Source: Ovis canadensis
Taxonomy: Eukaryota; Chordata; Mammalia; Artiodactyla; Bovidae
Length of the DNA stretch: 64,000 nucleotides
Direction: 5' to 3'
Assembly: GCF_042477335.2 (NCBI RefSeq)
Contig: NC_091260.1
Coordinates: forward strand, 52,843,001 to 52,907,000
Shown: in pieces, positions 62,073 through 64,000 of the stretch
Layout: every line of letters begins with the position of its first letter
Position numbering within the stretch: the first letter of the stretch is position 1
Program-made: the position numbers and the translations under genes
The notes under the pieces: generated by a model
The model's database searches: none
The model's input: the letters and a program-made list of their open reading frames with translations, nothing else
What the model was told of the DNA's origin: nothing

Positions 62073-62555
62073 CTACCTGAAGATGCTAACAGCTTTCTGA
62101 TTTGGTGGGAAATTAAGAAAATGATCCTGGTCCCTGGGGTTCAGGCCTGCTTTAGCTTCAGCAAACTCCTGTCCATGAGAGCTCACTGCAAAGGCCTGAG
62201 GCTGCCCATGAAGTAAAGGAGGGTCCAGACCCCACAGCCTCCTCATTTTCTTGGAAATCCCTGAAGCCCTTGTCCTGAATGCCTAGGACTCTAGAACCTG
62301 ACGTGAAAGTTATTCCTTACCTTGAAGGCCAGTGTAGCCCAGTGAGCCCAAATGACTGGCCCAATGTGATAGTTACCCGGGGGCCTCAGTGCAAGTGGAG
62401 CCCAAGTCCCTTAAAGACGGATTTATGAGCTTACAAATGCTCAGCCGGCGTGTAACACTTGCCCCCGTTTGTGTTAGAGTTAGCCCTGTAGTAACATGCT
62501 TCACTGCTCATCCCACTTCTTGTTTCGTTTCTTTTACTTATTTTTCTTGGTTGGT
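62073..62555. other. Unique sequence, nothing recognised
   Basis: A 106-codon plus frame (62389-62709) runs into the LTR and has no domain. No repeat seen. Confidence 0.42.
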
Positions 62556-63178
62556 GTATTTATTTGCTAAGGCTGCCATAACAAAGTACCACACATGGGG
62601 TGTCTTAAACGAAAGCTATTTTCTCGCAGTCCTAAAGGCTAGAAGTCTGAGATCGAGGTGTCTTCAGGGTGGGTTCCTTGTGAGGCCTCACCCCTTGGCT
62701 TGTAGATAGCCGATTTCCCCATGTCTTCACACTATATGCTCTCTATATGGGTCTGTGCCAAATTTCCTCTTCTTATTGGGACTAGTCATACTGAATTCAG
62801 GCCCATTGCAATGATCTCATTTTAACTTAATCACCTCTTTAAAGGGACTTCCCAAGTGGCTCTAATGGTAAAGAACCCACCTGCCAATGCAAGAGATGTA
62901 AGAGACACAGGTTTGATCCCTGGGTTGGGAAGGCTTCTTGAGGAGGACATGGCAATCCACTCCAGTATTCTTGCCTGGAGAATCTCATGGCAGAGTACAG
63001 TCCATAGGATCTCAAAGAGTTGGACATGACTGAAGTGACTTAGCACGCACATACCTCTTTAAAGACCCAACCTCCAAATGCAGTCACATTCTGAGGTACT
63101 TGGAATGAGGATTCAATATATAAATATTTTGTGTGTGGGGGGGGATGAGCAAGGCATACAAAATCCAGTCCATAACAG
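62556..63178 (-). mobile_element. MaLR (MLT1-type) LTR, antisense, split by a SINE
   Basis: 'gtatttatttgctaaggctgccataacaaagtaccac', 'ggtgtcttaaacgaaagc', 'gtagatagccgatttccccatg', 'catactgaattcaggcccattgcaatgatctc', 'cacctctttaaag' then, after the SINE, 'acccaacctccaaatgcagtcacattctgaggtac' and 'tccagtccataacag' run in LTR order. Confidence 0.7.
62845..63052 (+). mobile_element. Bov-tA SINE nested in LTR
   Basis: 'ggacttcccaagtggctctaatggtaaagaacccacctgcc', B box 'ggtttgatccctgg', tail 'gactgaagtgacttagcacgcac'. Exact 12-bp duplication 'acctctttaaag' (62833-62844 and 63053-63064). Confidence 0.95.
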
Positions 63179-63554
63179 TTGGCTGAACTTCACCTTTCAT
63201 CGATTAATTCAAAGAAAGCATGTGGAAGATATATTCCTTGAATTCTTGTACATTTAAAAACATGTTTCTGTAGCCTTACTTCCAGGTCACTTTTTTCCTT
63301 CTTAAACTTGGAAGGCATTGCTCTATTGACTTCTAATCTTGTAAGTTGTTATGGAGAAAGTTTGAGGCAGGCTGAATTCCTTGAATTTGTTTTTCCAGCT
63401 CCAACTGCCAGACACATAAGGGACACCATCAAGGACCAATCCCAGCCAAACAGGAAGACTTCTCCCTTGTAAGTACCCCCAAGAGAGACACTCAAAGACA
63501 TGTCTATTGAACCCATTGCAACCGCTGACCCCCAAGATCCTTAGCAAATAAAAT
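63179..63554. other. Unassigned sequence
   Basis: A 74-codon minus frame (63323-63547) has no recognisable domain. No repeat seen. Confidence 0.42.
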
Positions 63555-63566
63555 GGATGTTCTTTT

Positions 63567-63741
63567 TTTTTGTTTTGTATTTATTTTTTTGACTGCACTG
63601 GGTCCTTGTTGAGGCATACTTTGAGGCTCAAGGGCTATCTAGCTGTGGCACTCAGACTTAGTTGCCCCATGTGGGATCTTGTTTCCCTGACCAGGGATCA
63701 AATCTGAGTCCCCTCCACTGGACTCTCAGGAAAGTCCCCCA
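63567..63741 (-). mobile_element. CHR-type SINE, antisense
   Basis: 'tttatttttttgactgcactgggtccttgttgagg', 'cccatgtgggatcttgtttccctgaccagggatcaaatctgagtcccctccactggactctcaggaaagtccc'. Exact 12-bp duplication 'ggatgttctttt' (63555-63566 and 63742-63753). Confidence 0.92.
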
Positions 63742-63753
63742 GGATGTTCTTTT

Positions 63754-63928
63754 AAGCTACTGTGTTGGGGACTGACTGTTCATTACTCAGCAATTTATAT
63801 CTGACACGCTGAGCCTCCTGACACACAGGATTCTCCCTAGATCACAGTGCAGAACTCGAGCTTCTTTGAATGGGTGAGTAGTTAGCCTTTGTTTCTCTCC
63901 ACCCAGCAGATAGCAACCGCTCCAGGGT
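63754..63928. other. Short unassigned stretch
   Basis: Average composition with no recognised feature. Confidence 0.4.
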
Positions 63929-63929
63929 T

Positions 63930-64000
63930 GGGAAGGATTGAAGGCAAAAGGAGAAGGCGATGGCAGAGGACGAGATGGTTAGATGGCATCACTGATTCAG
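63930..64000 (+). mobile_element. BovB LINE, cut by window end
   Basis: 'gggttgggaaggattgaaggcaaaaggagaaggcgatggcagaggacgagatggttagatggcatcactgattcag' is the BovB 3' region. It is probably a strongly 5'-truncated insertion, but the rest lies outside. Confidence 0.86.

Noticed and set aside
887..63052. Many regularly similar 200-bp repeats, checked for a CRISPR-like or satellite array
   Set aside because: They are dispersed, occur in both orientations and have their own target-site duplications. They are SINEs.

Overview
The window is mammalian, and specifically ruminant (most likely bovid), nuclear DNA. The evidence is the repeat content: about 16 pieces of the BovB LINE, more than 30 Bov-tA tRNA-Glu-headed SINEs, one Bov-A2 dimer, about eight cetartiodactyl CHR-type SINEs, and a bovine-type L1. 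MIR, L2, MaLR LTR, hAT-Charlie and Tigger relics form the older layer. BovB with Bov-A/Bov-tA is the ruminant signature. The sequence alone does not separate cattle, sheep, goat or buffalo. All family names are from memory of consensus sequences; no database was searched.

I find no host protein-coding gene, no rRNA or functional tRNA gene, no CRISPR array and no intact provirus. The long open frames are inside BovB or L1 or read through SINEs. Everything points to intergenic or intronic sequence.

Layout: 1-16 kb is a mosaic of MIR, a fossil hAT transposase (2.0-2.9 kb), BovB pieces and SINEs, including a composite SINE at 5.1 kb and a head-to-head SINE pair at 13.9 kb. 16.03-19.08 kb is a nearly full-length BovB with a broken but readable endonuclease/reverse transcriptase frame. 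19-36 kb holds MaLR LTRs, a Tigger-like transposon invaded by a SINE, a second head-to-head SINE pair, and an LTR inside a DNA transposon. 36-46 kb is SINEs, relic L1 (one copy with an internal inversion), MER2-like DNA and a sense MaLR LTR. 46-51.4 kb is a dense BovB cluster with a 140-bp direct repeat, an inverted BovB pair and a SINE with a 45-bp flanking duplication. 52.26-52.92 kb is an antisense solo LTR with TG...CA ends and a 4-bp duplication. 56.54-57.24 kb is the only CpG-rich stretch and the best candidate for a regulatory element. 57.68-61.41 kb is a three-level transposon nest: an old L1 was entered by two BovBs, and one of these was entered by a younger L1. The last 2.6 kb holds two SINEs, an LTR, a CHR SINE and the start of another BovB cut by the window edge.

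The elements are related through shared machinery. The SINEs carry Pol III A/B boxes and depend in trans on LINE reverse transcriptase (inference from established biology). Many insertions here have target-site duplications (TSDs) that I could read and align. These fix their boundaries and relative order. I did not find a new biological system. The most useful observations are the nested insertions, the unusually long flanking duplications (65 and 45 bp), the inverted SINE and BovB pairs, the 140-bp duplication, a cluster of TAATCC sites and the CpG-rich block.
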